A stretch of 64,000 nucleotides of DNA, from positions 214,188 through 278,187 of the forward strand of contig ML977025.1 in the NCBI GenBank assembly GCA_010015675.1. The letters run 5' to 3'. Under the pieces are notes generated by a model. That model was not told the origin of the DNA and made no database searches. It was given only the letters and a program-made list of their open reading frames with translations. A program made the translations under genes and the position numbers. Shown one piece after another: positions 1 through 11,115 of this stretch (positions within the stretch are counted from its first letter, which is position 1; each line of letters starts with the position of its first letter). Origin of the DNA: Byssothecium circinans (lineage: Eukaryota; Ascomycota; Dothideomycetes; Pleosporales; Massarinaceae).

Positions 1-49
1 GTATTGCGCGATCGTTGCGCGAACATGATCGTTGCGTGCACGGACACGT
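1..49. repeat. Possible terminus of a degraded Fot1/pogo-like element
   Basis: This short stretch ends in ACGT directly before the TA at 50-51. It shares scattered blocks (GCGCGAAC, CACGTTA-like) with the right terminus of the pogo-like element at about 5600-5641, which also ends ACGT-TA. I infer that the first Tc1/mariner-like copy may have inserted next to an older pogo-like end. The similarity is weak and the rest of that element would lie outside the window. Confidence 0.25.
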
Positions 50-51
50 TA

Positions 52-121
52 TTCCTTGGCGCCCTTGGTAATTTTTTTTCCTCACCAAAATCGCTAGCGA
101 GAGCGAAATTGCTATAAGATC
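52..121. repeat. Left terminal inverted repeat of Tc1/mariner-like copy 1
   Basis: It pairs with 3446-3515 in inverted orientation over about 70 bp with scattered transition mismatches. The core CGCTAGCGAG block and the outermost TTCCTTGGCGCC are shared with copy 2. Confidence 0.85.
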
Positions 122-235
122 CTACAATAACAACCTAACTACCTTATATAATCGTCAGAAAACTTGAAGCTTTTCAAACATATGGGGATAGAGCTTATTA
201 TTGATTTTTTGGAGTAGCAACCGCCCGTTTAAGCT

Positions 236-2053
236 ATGGGGACCTTAAAAAAGCGCAAGTCACCTCTAGGACGTGAGAACGCGTTAGAGAAGCCTCCAGC
301 CCACTCCACGCGGGCTAAAACAATGGGTCAGCCTCCGTATACTAATGAAGTTGTTAGTGGAGGTGCTAAGAGGAAGGCAGCTGCGCGTAAGTTAGTGAGA
401 TGGTGGGACATAGAGGAAGCTTACCCAGTGCCAGCTGCGCTAGCTAAAAGTAAGTCAACCTTAAAGAAGGCAGCTAGACTAGCTAAAAAGTTAACTCTAG
501 TAGTCCCAGCTGCTCTAGCCTAGTAGGAAGTTACCCTAGCTGCTATGCGGTCGTCTCCACTAGTATTAAACCCGCGCCGCCTTGCCACGCTAAGTGACAC
601 TTTCTCTAACTTGCTTAGGCTACCTGCCTCCTCTCCAGCCCCTAGGGCAATTCTGTATGACATCTTTATACAATTCTTGATCCGGGTGAACGGTAATAAG
701 ACGGATAGCTAGCCGCTGGGAGAGGCCATCTCTTAGGCGTTTTTTAAGCTCTCAACAGTAGAGGACAAGGTCAAATCTATGATGGAGGGCGGGTTAGTTA
801 AGGCTGAGCTTACTAGGAGAGCTTACCGCGTCTCTGCCTAGATCCTCTAATATAGAATCAACCATCCTAAAGGCGGCGGCTGGCAAACGCTCACGCTAGA
901 GGACTTTGGCGTTAATGAGGAAGTAAAGCTTCTCTCTAGTATGGATAACTAGGTAGGGCAGCTTAAAGGCGTAGAGAAGGTTGAAATAAGGGTAGAGGTG
1001 AAGCTTATTTATAGGGCCCTAGCAAAGGCGTTTCCACGCAATAGAGGAGTCAATGAGCCCTCATCCAACTATCCTAAGAGCCTAGCGCCCGGGGAAAAGT
1101 TACCCTAGCGTACATAGCAGCTAGTGAATGAGCAGAAGGCCCACCAGCGTATTAAGGATATAACTGAGGCCAGGGTAGGCCAGAGCAATATATAGCGTAT
1201 GTAGGAGTGCCGGGTTTAAACCTATAACAACTATCAGCATGTTTGCTACGTTCACTAAGCTACCTATGAGCACTTTGCTATATAGCCAGCCGACCAGGAA
1301 TCGTGGGCTCAAAAGATACTTGAAGGCACGGCATACGTCAATCAGCCTCCTCTTGAGTTAATTCAATATTGGCAAAGTTCAATAGGCAACCAGCTTAAAC
1401 AGAACCCTAACCTTGGCTGGAGAAAGAAGCGCCGTGATTCGTCATCAGGTGAAGAAGCTGAGATAAGAAGGATGTTCAAAGAGATGGAGAAACGTCGTAT
1501 AAGGGAGCAGCTCATTCGTATGCAAGAGGCCGAGGATGAGAGAGCGGAGGCTCGAGAGATAAGGAAGCAGGCTTGGGAGACGCAACAACAGTTACTACAA
1601 CAATAGTAATTAGCGTATGGATTGTTAGTGATGCTAGGGCCTTTAGGGATAAACATCTAGCTAATTCCTTCACCTTATACTTAACTGATTGCCCCTCAGG
1701 CCTCAGTCCCCGGCATCCGGCCAATGACTCTAATGATAAGGACCCTACCTATCCTTACATCCAGCCCAATTGCTAGTACCGGGATAGCTGACTCTCGCGC
1801 TATGGTGAAGGAGTTTTTTAAGTAGCTTATTATAGAGCAGCTAGAGGAGGATCACGAGGACTTCGTACAAGCTTAGTAAGTAGCAATAGAGCAGAGGTGG
1901 ACTATAAAGGATCTTAAAGAGATGTTAGTGCCCTAGAGCGAGTTATATATGGTTGCAACGGGCTCGCCTTATAGGCTTAAGGATGGGATAGTACGTTACT
2001 TTCACGAGAAGCTGCGTTAGTTTAAGCAGGTACACTAATTGACTAGAGAGTGA
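236..2053 (+). pseudogene. Accessory ORF1 of the Tc1/mariner-like element, many stops
   Basis: From ATG 236 a single reading frame can be followed to TGA 2051-2053 (about 605 codons) with no frameshift, interrupted by many in-frame stops that are nearly all TAG with a few TAA. The N-terminus is Lys/Arg-rich with repeated LKKAARLAKK-type segments, a middle part carries LTLEDFGVNEEVKLLSS, and a charged coiled-coil stretch rich in E, R, K and Q lies around 1450-1600. I do not recognise the family. The preserved frame in both copies, including an in-frame 15-nt deletion in copy 2, argues that this was once a protein. It could be an accessory DNA-binding protein of the transposon or a captured host gene. 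Confidence 0.6.
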
Positions 2054-2179
2054 GAGGTCATTATATAAATGGCGGGGCTATTTTATAAATGTAATATAGA
2101 GCTTAGTGGAATATAGATTCCTATAGGGATCACTTTTAGGTAGCTAAAACTATCTCTATAGGAATTAGAATTTAGGATC

Positions 2180-3376
2180 TCTCTACTCCTCATCTATCTC
2201 CTTATCCTCGTTACTCTTAATATGATCGTCCCTCCTATACTGAGCTTGGAGCTCCTCCCTCACTTAATTAAGTGTATCCTGCTTAATATAGAGGCCACCC
2301 GCGGCGTAGGTAAAATGCTCCCTAGTAAACTAATCGCAGCGGCTTCGTCTAACGGCCTCTTTAAGGAAGGATCCAAAGCCCTTATGCCATTGTCTCTTAT
2401 ATACGTAGTTCCGTTTAATCCAATACTTGAGCACTAAGAAGGTAAGCTCAATTAGGTTGTAATTAGGCGAGTACAGTAGGAGAAACTAGATAAGATAGCT
2501 AGCAGCTTTAAGGGCAGCTCTCACCGCGTCGTTGGTATGGATTAAGACGTTATCTAATATAATTACTATAGGTTTATGTCCATACGTCGCCCGTAGGCAG
2601 GGGAGAAGCTCATAGTGAATCTAATTAAGAAACTCCTCATGGTTAAAGTAGCCCTCCTTAATGCCCGTACATGGTAGGTAGCCATTAACCGTATACGCTG
2701 GGAGGATGGCCCACGTCTTTCCACGCTATATATCCTAAGTATATTGACTCTTATGGCTAACGGGCCTATACGCCTTGTGCCTCCAGCCAGTTTTCTCGTT
2801 AAATATACTCTTATCAAGAAATACTAAATCCTCTTGAGCAAATGACCTTATCCCATCTTAATAGCCCTCTTAGAGCTCTTTATTTCAACTGACAGAGAAC
2901 GGCCGTAGGCTCCGCTGGCTCTAGTTATGTTCATGGAGATACCGGGAAACTATTAACTAAGTAACCTTCACGCCTCTCTCTATCTACAGCTAATACGCTA
3001 TCTTATCTTAATACTTCTATCCTCTACGGATTAGCTCCTTAAAGAGAGCTTTACCGTTTTCGTTACTAATTTTAGGCGGTCTCCCTAGCTTCACGCCCAG
3101 CTTAGGTGGCTGACGGACGCTGCTATAATCCTTAAGGTTTACTTCTACGTTTTGAACCGCGCCCAAGCTATAACCCTCCTAGTTAGTAATCATCTGTCGC
3201 AGCCATCCTAGCAATAGAAACCAATAAATATTGAGCCGTACGCGATTCTCTAGCCCTCGGGTGCTTAGGGTGAGGTATAGGGCAGGGCAGGGGCGATAGG
3301 GCACCACTAAGATGCCGTAGGCGCGATACATGACCTCTAGGGTGGCTGCTACTCTTAAAAAAGTTAGTATACGCAT
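2180..3376 (-). pseudogene. Tc1/mariner-like DDE transposase (broken), copy 1
   Basis: Read on the minus strand, the region encodes the signature blocks of the IS630/Tc1/mariner catalytic core: EDLVFLDKS (first aspartate near 2830), IILDNVLIHTND (second aspartate near 2558) and LLYSPNYNLIE (glutamate near 2450). The spacing between the last two is about 35 residues, as in DD34E/D enzymes. The N-terminal part near 3180-3376 would be the DNA-binding region. TAG and TAA stops interrupt the frame throughout, so no active enzyme is made. The family would cut and paste the element at TA sites. Confidence 0.8.
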
Positions 3377-3517
3377 ATCTCTATACTAGCTAACGGCTTC
3401 AACTTACAGGGACCAATTACAAGCGATATTCGAGGCGTGGTGGTGGATCCTGTGGGAATTTTACTCTTGCTAGCGATTTTAGTGAGGTAAAAAAATTACT
3501 AAGGGCGCTAAGGAATA

Positions 3518-5641
3518 ACGTAGTAGCTTACGTGATGCGTAGGTTCGCGTAATGCGCACCCCATACTAAAATACTACAATCTTTACAACCTTATAACTAC
3601 ACCAGTATGGATCCGATTAACGCTGCAATTAAAGAAATCAACTCCCTAGAGTTAGGCGAAACTTTCTCGTATAAAGAAATTATGAAAAAAACATAGTGTT
3701 GTGCGCTTAACGCTGACGCGCCGGCACTAGGCTATCACAGTACCCCACACTTTAAAGATTGCTAATTAACAGAAGATCACCCCATAACAAGAGATAGAGC
3801 TTGTAAGCTATATAGAGGGACTTTCAGCTCATCAACTTCCTCCTATAAGGGAGATGGTATAAAATTTCGCCTCTACAATAGCTAAACAGCCCGTAAGTAA
3901 ATACTAGGTTACCTAATTTATTAACCATAACCATCTCACTATTACACCTCACTGGGCCCTAGGGATGGATCGCGTACGCCACCAAGCTGATTTAGGGGCT
4001 AAATATGAGCAATTCTTTCAACTTCTACTAGATAAGATTAAGGAGTACAATATAGAGCCTCGTCACACGTACAATATAGATGAGAAGGGCTTCCTCACGG
4101 GGATTATTAGAAGAAGCAAAAGGATCTTTAGCAAAGCCATGTAGGACCGCAAGGAAGTTACAGCAGCCCTCTAAGATAGCAACAGGGAGTAGGTAACGCT
4201 TCTAGCATGCGTTTATGCTGATGGAACTGCGTTGCCACTAGGGCTACTATTTGTAGCTGCCAACAAGGCTCTCCAATCAGCCTAGGTAGAGGATATTGAG
4301 GCTAGGAAGCAGGAGGTTTTCGTTACTACTTCTCCTAATGGATGGACTAGCAACGATATAGGCCTTACGAGGCTCAAGCAGGTCTTTGATTAGTACACAA
4401 AAGTGAAAGCTCGTCAATCCTACCAATTACTAATCCTAGATGGCCATGGGTCCCACATTACTAGGGACTTTATCAACTACTATGACCGTAATTGAATCCT
4501 CCTTATGATATTTCCTCCCCATTTAACTCACACGCTGCAGCCCCTTGATGTAGTACTCTTCAAGCCTCTCTTATTAGTGTACTTAAAAGCCCTCACCAAC
4601 TACCTCCATAGGGCCCAAGGACTGTTGCTAGTAAAGAAAGGGGATTTCTTCCCTCTCTTCTAGGAAGCCTGGACTACCTCCTTCAAGAAGGAAACAATTC
4701 TGAAGTCCTTTAAGGCTACTAGTATATGGCCCTGTAACGCTAAAGTAATCCTCTAAAGGTTCACCAAATCAACGCCAGAGCTATAGGATTCACGAGAGAG
4801 CTCTACCTCAGTACTCAGCGGTAAGGATTGGCTAAAAATTAAGACCCTTGTGCGTAAGGCTGTAAGGGATGAGGGCAGTAAGGAGGTGCAGAAGCTGAAA
4901 CGTTCTCTCTACTATATCTCTGTTCAGAATGAGCTACTCCACGCAGAAGTACAAGGCTTGCAAGAGGCCCTACTTATTAAGAAGAAACAACAGAAGAAGA
5001 GCAAGCCTCTAGACCTGCAACAACGCAAGGAGTACCATAGTAGTGCAGTTTTCTAGTCCCTAAGGAAGCTAAGGGAGGCTAGAGTACGCGAGAGCGTTAT
5101 GGATAAGGAGAAAGAGAAAGTAGAACTTAAAAAAGCGCGTAAGAAGGTAGAATGAGCCTCAGACAAGCTACGCCAGCTACAGGAGAAGAAGGAGAGAGAA
5201 AGGTTGAGGGTTGAGAAAAGGGAGGAAAAGGAGAGGATCGCGGCGGAGAAGGAGGCTAAGAAACAACGCAGGATTCAGCAAGAAAACTCCAAAAAGGCTA
5301 TACAAACTTCCCAAAAGGGAAAGAGGAAGGCCTCAAAGCCTGCTGCTAAGCCTAGGCAGCAGAAAAAGCAACAGGTAGTGGTTGCAGAGGGTGCAGAGGA
5401 TGGGGGTGGTGAAATGGCGCGCGATCTACCACCTACGATCACTACGCGGCGTGGGCGCAACATCAAACTTCCAGCGAAATTCCAGTAGTACATTTTTTTC
5501 GCAGCAATTTGTATAGTAAATCAATGCAATATAGGAATTATTTAGCTATTGTGGATGGCGCTAGCACAGCGTTTGTGAAAAGGGGTGATTTGGTGTAGGG
5601 TGCGCATCACGCGAACCTGCGCATCACGTAAGCCACTACGT
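3518..5641 (+). mobile_element. Fot1/pogo-like DNA transposon (degenerate)
   Basis: Inverted ends of about 45 bp begin ACGTAGTAGCTTACGTGATG at 3518 and finish with the inverted counterpart at 5641. TA flanks both sides (3516-3517 and 5642-5643). The left TA is also the right target duplication of Tc1/mariner-like copy 1, so this element landed exactly at the end of that copy. It holds one transposase frame, 3607-5488, on the plus strand. Stops and transition-type decay indicate RIP, and no intact transposase remains. Confidence 0.85.
3607..5488 (+). pseudogene. Fot1/pogo-like DDE transposase (broken)
   Basis: The frame begins MDPINAAIKEINSLELGE (a pogo-type psq/HTH start), shifts by one nucleotide near 3700, then runs in one frame to 5488 with many TAG/TAA stops. 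Catalytic blocks are visible: NIDEKGF near 4080, LLILDGHGSH near 4435 and THTLQPLDV near 4545, with about 35 residues between the last two aspartates. The C-terminus is a long Lys/Glu/Arg/Gln-rich coiled coil (4850-5488). The open segments 4850-5056 and 5204-5488 are pieces of this one protein, not separate genes. It is related to the transposase of the 57.9-61.0 kb element, which shows the same N-terminal and coiled-coil pattern. Confidence 0.85.
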
Positions 5642-5643
5642 TA

Positions 5644-5667
5644 TCTATTATATGCAAAAATCAGTGA
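5644..5667. repeat. 24-bp arm of a palindrome split by Tc1/mariner-like copy 2
   Basis: This 24-mer is the exact reverse complement of 9121-9144. Removing copy 2 and one TA would join the arms into a perfect 50-bp palindrome with TA at its centre. A further direct near-copy of the right arm follows at 9145-9168, with one mismatch. Confidence 0.9.
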
Positions 5668-5853
5668 TATTCCTTGGCGCCCTCAGTAATTTTTTTTCCT
5701 TACTAAAATCGCTAGCGAGAGCGAAATTGCCATAAGATCCTACAATAACAACCTAACTACCTTGTATAATCGTCAGAAAACTTAAAGCTTTTCAAACATA
5801 TAGGGATAGAGCTTATTGTCAATTTTTTAGAGTAGCAACCGCCCGTTTAAGCT

Positions 5854-7656
5854 ATAGGGACCTCAAAAAAGCGCAAGTCGCCTCTAGGACGCGAGAACGC
5901 GTTAGAGAAGCCTCCAGCCCACTCCACGCGGGCTAAAACAATGGGTCAGCCTCCATATACTGATGAAGTTGTTAGTGGAGGTGCTAAGAGGAAGGCAGCT
6001 ACGCGTAAGTTAGTAAGATGGTGGGACATAGAGGAAGCTTACCTAGTGCTAGCTGCGCCAGCTAAAAGTAAGTTAACCTTAAAGAAGGCAGCTAGACTAG
6101 CTAAAAAGTTAACTCTAGCAGTCCCAGCTGCTCTAGCCTAGTAGGAAGTTACCCTAGCTGCTATGCGGTCGTCTCTACTAGTATTAAACCCGCGCCGCCT
6201 TGCCACGCTAAGTGACACTTTCTCTAACTTACTTAGGCCACCTGCCTCCTCTCTAGCCCCTAGGGCAATTCTGTATAACATCTTTATACAATTCTTAATC
6301 CAGGTGAACGGTGATAAGACGGATAGCCAGCTGCTAGGAGAGGCCATCTCTTAGGCGTTTTTCAAGCTCTTAATAGTAGAGGATAAGGTTAAATCTATGA
6401 TAGAGGGCGGGTTAGTTAAGGCTAAGCTTGCTAGGAGAGCTTACTACGTCTCTACCTAGATCCTCTAATATAGAATTAACCATCCTAAAGGCGGCGGCTG
6501 GCAAATGCTCACGCTGGAGGACTTTGGCGTTAATGAGGAAGTGAAGCTTCTCTCTAGTATGGATAACTAGGTAGGGCAGCTTAAAGGCGTGGAGAAGGTT
6601 GAAATAAGGGTAGAGGTGAAGCTTATTTATAGGGCCCTAGCAAAGGCGTTTCCACGTAATAGAGGAGTTAATAAGCCCTCATCCGACTATCCTAAGAGCC
6701 CAGCGCCTGGGGAAAAGTTGCCCTAGCGTACATAGCAGCTAGTGAATGAGCAGAAGGCCCGCCAGCGTATCAAGGATATAACTAAGGCCAGGGTGGGCCA
6801 GAGCAATATATAGCGTATATGGGAGTGCTGGGTTTAAACCTATAATAACTATTAGCATGTTTGCTACGTTCACTAAGCTACCTACGAGCACTTTGCTATA
6901 CAGCCAGCCGACCAGGAATCGTGGGCTCAAAAGATACTCAAAGGCACGGCATACGTTAATTAGCCTCCTCTTAAGTTAATTCAATATTGGCAAAGTTTAA
7001 TAGGCAACCAGCTTAAACAGAACCCCAACCTTGGCCAGAGAAAGAAGCGCCGTGATTCGTCGTCAGGTAAAGAAGCTGAGATGAGAAGGATGTTTAAAGA
7101 GATAGAGAAACGTCATATAAGGGAGCAGCTCGTTCGTATGCAAGAGGCTAAGGATAAGAGAGCGGAGGCTCAAGAGATGAGGAAGTAGGCTTAGGAGACG
7201 CAACAATAGTTGCTATAACAACAGCAATTAGCGTATGGATTGTCGGCGATGCTAGGGCCTCTAGGGATAAACATCTAGCTAATTCCTTCACCTTATACTT
7301 AACTAATTGCCCCTCGGGCCTCAGTCCCCGGCATCCAGCCAACGACTCTAATAACAAGGACCCTACCTGTCCTCACATCCAGCCCAATTGCTGGCACTAG
7401 GATAGCTGACTCTCGCGCCATAATAAAGGAGTTTTTTAAGTGGCTTATTACAGAGCAGCCAGAGGAGGATCGCGAGGACTTCGTACAAGCTTAGCAAGTA
7501 GCAATAGAGCAGAGGTGGACTGTAAAGGATCTTAAAGAGATGTTAGTACCCTAGAGCGAGTTGTATATAGTTGCAACGGGCTCGCCTTATAGGCTTAAGG
7601 ATGGGATAGTAGAGCTGCATCAGTTTAAGCAGGTACACTAATTAACTAGAGAGTGA
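5854..7656 (+). pseudogene. Accessory ORF1 of the Tc1/mariner-like element, copy 2
   Basis: This is collinear with the 236-2053 frame of copy 1. The start codon is mutated to ATA, TAG/TAA stops interrupt it, and a 15-nt deletion near 7610 keeps the frame up to TGA 7654-7656. Function is unknown. An open stretch 5941-6141 is one unbroken segment of this frame. Confidence 0.6.
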
Positions 7657-7779
7657 GAGGTCATTATATAAATAGCGGGGCTATTTTATGGATGTAATAT
7701 AGAGCTTAGTAGAATATAGATTCCTATAGGGATCACTTTTAAGTGGCTAAAACTGTCTCTATAGGAATTAGAATTCAGG

Positions 7780-8979
7780 ATCTCTCTACTCCTTATCTAT
7801 CTCCTCATCCTTGTCACTCTTAATATGATCGTCCCTCCCACGCTAAGCTTAGAGCTCCTCCCTCACTTAATTAAGTGTATCCTGCTTAATGTAGAGGCCA
7901 CCCGTGGCGTAGGTAAAATGCTCCCTAGTAAACCAATCACAGCGGCTTCGTCTAACGGCCTCTTTAAGGAAGGATCCAAAGCCCTTATGCCGTTATCTCT
8001 CGTATACGTAGTTCCGTTTGATCTAATACTTAAGTACTGAGAAGGTGAGCTCAATTAGGTTGTAATCAGGCGAGTACGGTGGGAGAAACTAGACGAGATA
8101 GCTAGCAGCTTTAAGGGCAGCTCTTACCGCGTCGTTGGTATAGATTAAGACGTTATCTAATACAATTACTATAGGTTTATGTCCGTACGTCACCCGTAGG
8201 CAGGGGAGAAGCTTGTAGTAAATCTAATCAAGAAACTCCTCATAGTTAAAGTAGCCCTCCTTAATGCCCGTACACGGCAGGTAGCCGTTGACCGCATACG
8301 CTAGGAGGATGGCCTACGTCTTTCCACGCCGTATATCCTAAGTATATTGACTCTTATGGCTAACGGGCCCATACGCCTTATGCCTCTAGCCAGTTTTCTC
8401 GTTAAATATACTCTCATCAAGGAATACTAAATCCTCTTAAGCAAACGACCTTATCCTATCTTGATAGCCCTCTTAGAGCTCTTCATTTCAACTGATAGAG
8501 AACGGCCGCAGGCTCCGCCGGCTCTAGTTACGTTCATAGAGATACCAGGAAACCGTTAACTAAGTAACCTTTACGCCTCTCTCTATCCACAGCTAATACG
8601 CTATCTTATCTTGATACTTCCATCCTCCACGGATTAGCTCCTTAAAGAGAGCTTCACCGTCTTTGTCACTAATTTTAGGCGGTCTCCCTAGCTTCACGCC
8701 CGGCTCAGGTGGCCGACGGACGCTGCTATAATCCTTAAGGTTTACTTCTACGTTTTAAACCGCGCCTAAGCTATAACCCTCCTAGTTAGTAATCATCTGT
8801 CGCAGCCATCCTAGCAATAGAAACCAATAAATATTGAGCCGTACGCGATTCTCTAGCCCTCGGGTGCTTAGGGTGAGGTATGGGGCAGGGCAGGGGCGAT
8901 GGGGCACCACTAAGATGCCGTGGGCGCGATACATGACCTCTAGGGTGGCTGCTACTCTTAAAAAAGTTAGTATACGCAT
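7780..8979 (-). pseudogene. Tc1/mariner-like DDE transposase (broken), copy 2
   Basis: This is the counterpart of the minus-strand transposase in copy 1, with the same ordered DDE blocks: a FLDES block near 8420, an LDN block near 8160 and SPDYNLIE near 8050. In-frame stops are differently distributed from copy 1, so the two copies decayed partly independently after duplication. Confidence 0.8.
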
Positions 8980-9120
8980 ATCTCTATACTAGCTAACGGC
9001 TTCAACTTACAGGGACCAATTACAAGCGATATTCGAGGCGTGGTGGTGGATCCTGTAGGAATTTCGCTCTCGCTAGCGATTTTAGTAAGGGAAAAAAATT
9101 ACCGAGGGCGCCAAGGAATA

Positions 9121-9168
9121 TCACTGATTTTTGCATATAATAGATCACCGATTTTTGCATATAATAGA
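9121..9168. repeat. Two direct 24-bp repeats flanking Tc1/mariner-like copy 2
   Basis: 9121-9144 and 9145-9168 are tandem copies differing at one position (a T/C transition in the fifth base). The first is the inverted partner of 5644-5667. They may be the remnant of a small TIR element or MITE. Confidence 0.85.
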
Positions 9169-9396
9169 TTTTAGCGTTCTTGACCGCGGTTGGCTATTTT
9201 TAGGCGACTTAGCACCTGCTGCCCGTAACTCCACAGCCAACGTTGGCCTTTCCATTGCACCGTAGAAGAAGGCTCGTAGAGTGACCATTGCCACAGCTCG
9301 ATCTATACCAGAGCCACCAAGGAGAAGTGACGCTACGTGTAGTAAAGCACTGACTTCCACTGCTACAGAGCTGCAGAAACCGGCGGCGCGACAGCG

Positions 9397-9678
9397 ATGA
9401 GCCCCTTATCCCATGAACCAGACACTCCGTACGGCTTGACCCAGCGATGGGATACCTTCCACGATGCACAGGTGATAGACGAATGCAACACAACACTGCT
9501 GGGCAGTCCATTAGTCTCGCAGGGAACCGCAACGAGCCGATCGATACGTAGAGGTGCAGCTGAAGCTGCGCGCAGGCCAACGCCGCTGGAGCCTAACAGG
9601 CTTGGGTTCCTTTCCCTGGCCGAGTGGGACGAATACAACAGCTATGAAGAGGAGATACCTAGCCGGCTAGTTCAGTGA
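9397..9678 (+). pseudogene. Gene fragment: C-terminal piece resembling a fungal hypothetical family
   Basis: A 93-residue open frame ends in LGFLSLAEWDEYNSYEEE, a block that resembles a recurrent core motif (L-x-L-x-EWDE-x-x-Y-x-E) of uncharacterised fungal proteins, as I recall. No full gene surrounds it: upstream is the transposon block and downstream is non-coding. I therefore read it as a truncated remnant left beside the transposons. A genuine short gene is possible but less likely. Confidence 0.35.
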
Positions 9679-11115
9679 AAGATAATGACTAAGCTTTATT
9701 AGTGCGTAAGACTTAGGATATATTACAGCAAGACCCCTGTTCAGCGCTAGGATTAGGACGGTAAGCGCCTTGTTGGCGGACCGTGCGGTGAGAACAAGCG
9801 AAGTGCAAGACCCGGAAACCAATTTCGGTCAGCACTGTACAACAGCTATTGTTACAATGTTTTATAGTACGCTACACATTGAAAGTATCTAAATACGCTA
9901 CTTATATCCAATTAGAAAGGTTCGCTACGCTGCCGATGTGGTTCTAAAGGCTTCCTAAAAGGGCCATGAGAATAACTTAGCCATCTCTCCTAACCTCTTA
10001 TCTCGTTATGATCTCCTCTTCAAGCCTAGACCTATCCCGTCCTATGTAGCCTCGACTTCTAAGCCTTCTAGATGCACACGATATACTTCTACTCTCTCAC
10101 GTATGCTCTCGCCGCCTTACAGCTTTCTCAAGACCGATTCAATCCTTCCCAAAAGAAAAGACAAGCCGGGTCCTTAACAACCTCCAACCTCAGAAAAAAT
10201 ATCCACGACCAGCACAGACAAGATCTCCGAAAGGGTGGAAACTCAAAAAAAAACAACCCAAAACAGGGAAAACCGTAAATCGAACCAAGAACTTCACAGG
10301 AAAATAGAAAAGGACAAAAATAGAAACTAGATAAGGAAGAATAACCATGCACTCAGCCCAGCGGGACGGACTAGCCTCGCAGCAGTGACTGGAGCTAACG
10401 CCCAAGCAAGCATATGTACCCGCCTCGCGCACCCCGAAACCCAAAAGCCGAAATCTACACAAAGCCGTTCTACCAAAGCCACACAGAAACGCTAAAAGTC
10501 CAAAAAAGCGCCAAAACCCAACGCCAACGCCAGTTCCCAAAATGCACAAACGGTGAAAAGTGACGAGATAACTATACTTTTTTACCGAGGAGGGGAAAAT
10601 AGTGAGTGCCTGGTCGGGTCTGTCCAGCAGACTGCCCATCTATAACGAAAGGAAAAAAAAAAACCCCCAAAAAAGGAAAGAAACAAACAAACTCCATCAA
10701 GCAAAAGAGACCATCCCACGCTAGACAGAATGGGAAACAGTAGGGAAAAACCCAGTCTAGAAACTCGGTACCGAAAAAAAAAAAGAACACCATGCGTATG
10801 TGTATGCGTACATGTATTATTTCACATGCCGAACGAAAACCCCACGCTGGACAGGTGCAAAAAACAACAACCGGTGGGTAAATAAACAGTCGACTCGCGT
10901 GGAAAACAGGACGCTATTGGGGGGGACGGGGGGTATCGTTTATTTTGTAGGAAAAATCATGTCGAATAATGTACCGGTAGGTACAATAGGGGCCGGGCGC
11001 GCTAACGGGGGTCGAGAACGTGGGAACGGATGCGGGACCGACGATATTCGGATCGTGTACGGAAAGCGTACGAGATGGGATGGTCGTTTGGAGAAAATGG
11101 TGGGAAACGGCGTTT
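9679..11115. other. Intergenic, A/C-biased with poly(A) runs; no gene seen
   Basis: The plus strand from about 10190 to 10790 is A-rich and G-poor with several runs of 8-12 A. This compositional skew creates long hydrophobic open frames on the minus strand that lack any recognisable motif. No RNA gene was found by eye. Confidence 0.6.

Larger units (their letters stand above)
52..3515. mobile_element. Tc1/mariner-like DNA transposon, copy 1 (degenerate, two-gene)
   Basis: Terminal inverted repeats of about 70 bp start with TTCCTTGGCGCC at 52 and end in the reverse complement at 3515. A TA dinucleotide flanks each end (50-51, 3516-3517), the usual duplication of the IS630/Tc1/mariner superfamily. 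The element holds two convergent broken genes: an unknown 605-codon frame on the plus strand and a DDE transposase on the minus strand. It is unusually long for the superfamily because of the extra gene. Differences from copy 2 are mostly C/T and G/A transitions, and stops are mostly TAG, which fits RIP. Both genes are dead in this copy. Confidence 0.85.
5670..9118. mobile_element. Tc1/mariner-like DNA transposon, copy 2 (degenerate, two-gene)
   Basis: This is a near-identical, same-orientation second copy of the 52-3515 element. It has the TTCCTTGGCGCC ends, TA at 5668-5669 and 9119-9120, and the same convergent gene pair. Relative to copy 1 it has many G/A and C/T differences and a 15-nt deletion near 7610. 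ORF1 has lost its start: ATG in copy 1 is ATA here at 5854. Its arms sit in the middle of a perfect palindrome. Both genes are dead. Confidence 0.85.

Noticed and set aside
4850..5488. Two Lys/Glu-rich open frames as separate genes
   Set aside because: They are in one frame with the pogo-like transposase and form its coiled-coil C-terminus.
10190..10793. Long hydrophobic minus-strand open frames (up to 149 codons)
   Set aside because: They follow from the A/C-rich plus strand with poly(A) runs; no motif, no helix pattern, no splice structure.
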